A DNA stretch of 7,382 nt from an uncultured Acidobacteriota bacterium (lineage in GTDB: Bacteria > Acidobacteriota > Terriglobia > Terriglobales > Acidobacteriaceae). Where the stretch lies: assembly GCA_903832475.1 (NCBI GenBank), contig CAILBQ010000711.1, positions 1 through 7,382 of the forward strand. The letters are read 5' to 3'. The notes below the pieces were generated by a model. That model was not told the origin of the DNA. It did no database searches and was given only the letters and a program-made list of their open reading frames with translations. The position numbers were made by a program, and so were the translations under genes. Of the stretch, positions 6,631-7,382 are shown piece by piece (position 1 is the first letter of the stretch; the number at the start of each line of letters is the position of its first letter).

Positions 6631-7382
6631 CTATTCGCACAACCACTGCAGCGCTGTTCTCGTTCCACTGCGTCATGCTCATAACGGCGCCGTCTAGAGC
6701 CAGGGGCGCGCTCGCTGCGACCGCCTCTTGAGCTGGAATGTTGTAGGCGCGAAGACTGTCTTTGAACGCTTCGCCGGAGGCTGAGACCAAAACAACCGGT
6801 TCGACGCCGCATTGGGTGTGAAGAACAGCCAGATCACTGCCCCAGTCCCGCACACCGCTGATCGTCTTTCGAGATTTGCCCTCAATCAATTCAACGGCGC
6901 CACTGGTTTCATGAATCAGCAGTGCTCTCCCACCTCCGCGCGGCCACTCAACGGCATCAAAGAATGGAGGCAGATCGAAGCTAAGGGCCGGAGTTACCAT
7001 TCCCGTGAAGTAATTTTGCGCTGAGTTATAAAAGGCCCGCTCATTTTCAGGAAACAGTGCATTCTCAGTATATGAAGCTCTTCCAAGAGGCCACGGGTCG
7101 TCGGAATCCCTGCACTGCACCGAGGCCGTACTTTGCTTATTCCCATGCTCTGGACGCATTCCTTCACACTGTTGTCCGGGCAGGTATGCCGTGAACATTT
7201 GACCGCCCGAATGAAGAATGACTCGACCGCGTGGGTCTCGTGACATGGCGTGATTGCGCGATAAAGCAAGCGTCTGCACCAAAATAAACCCCGACGCGTC
7301 TGGCTCATAGAAAGAGATGCTGTCCGCCTGAAGGATCACCACGCCCGCCTCATCCCCAGCAAGCGACAATATCACCGCTTGG
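6572..7382 (-). CDS. Unrecognised, probably exported beta-rich protein, C-terminal part (5' end outside window)
   Basis: Open from the upper window edge to a TAA at 6572. A GTG at 7375 is the first possible start inside the window, but the frame stays open upstream of it and there is no signal peptide, so the gene very probably begins outside. About 269 codons are visible. I recognise no family. The sequence is made of short hydrophobic beta-like strands separated by Gly/Asp turns (GDEAGVVILQADSISFYEPD, then GGRALLIHETSGAVELIEG), which recalls beta-propeller or FG-GAP-like repeats, but no clean repeat unit can be drawn. Counted from the 7375 GTG, Cys 70, 88, 189 and 266 could pair, which would suit an extracytoplasmic protein. 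Its 3' end overlaps the start of the solute-binding protein gene by 35-59 nt in another frame, so it is likely the preceding member of the same operon. Confidence 0.72.
   Translation of the reverse strand, partial: QAVILSLAGDEAGVVILQADSISFYEPDASGFILVQTLALSRNHAMSRDPRGRVILHSGGQMFTAYLPGQQCEGMRPEHGNKQSTASVQCRDSDDPWPLGRASYTENALFPENERAFYNSAQNYFTGMVTPALSFDLPPFFDAVEWPRGGGRALLIHETSGAVELIEGKSRKTISGVRDWGSDLAVLHTQCGVEPVVLVSASGEAFKDSLRAYNIPAQEAVAASAPLALDGAVMSMTQWNENSAAVVVRIDDGNGASHDEVLRVSTLCS

Overview
The window looks like chromosomal DNA from an acidobacterium (Terriglobia/Acidobacteriaceae-like). The main pointers are an N-terminus typical of the long SBBP-repeat surface proteins common in Acidobacteria, an NtrY-like kinase with the H-box RRLAHELKNPLFPLQ, heavy use of GTG starts, and moderately high GC. 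The phylum is inferred from protein style; no rRNA or other marker gene is present. All recognisable genes lie on the minus strand, so the biological order runs from high to low coordinates.

Layout in transcription order. (1) 7382-6572: 3' part of an unrecognised, probably exported, beta-rich protein that runs off the window. (2) 6630-5221: a family 5 extracytoplasmic solute-binding protein (SBP; DppA/OppA fold) with a signal peptide. Its start lies inside the previous gene. (3) 5224-3422: a 600-residue membrane sensor histidine kinase with a large periplasmic Cache-like domain, HAMP, HisKA and HATPase. (4) 3425-2046: a sigma-54-dependent response regulator of the NtrC type with intact REC, AAA+ (GAFTGA) and Fis-like HTH parts. 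Genes 2/3 and 3/4 overlap by 4 nt (GTGA), each with a good ribosome binding site inside the preceding gene, so 1-4 look like one translationally coupled operon. (5) 1820-963: a tandem universal stress protein, separated by about 225 nt that hold a candidate sigma-70 promoter. (6) After a 446-nt gap without a convincing gene, 516-1 is the 5' end of a secreted SBBP-repeat/DUF7948-type protein, starting at a GTG with a clear AGGAG; it leaves the window at the low-coordinate edge.

Working model: the binding protein has no permease gene beside it and is co-translated with the kinase. It may therefore act as a periplasmic ligand sensor feeding the Cache-domain kinase, which phosphorylates the NtrC-type regulator to switch on sigma-54 promoters elsewhere. 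I see no sigma-54 promoter, mobile element, tRNA/rRNA or CRISPR array in the window. The most noteworthy thing is this coupled SBP-kinase-regulator arrangement; the rest is fairly ordinary.
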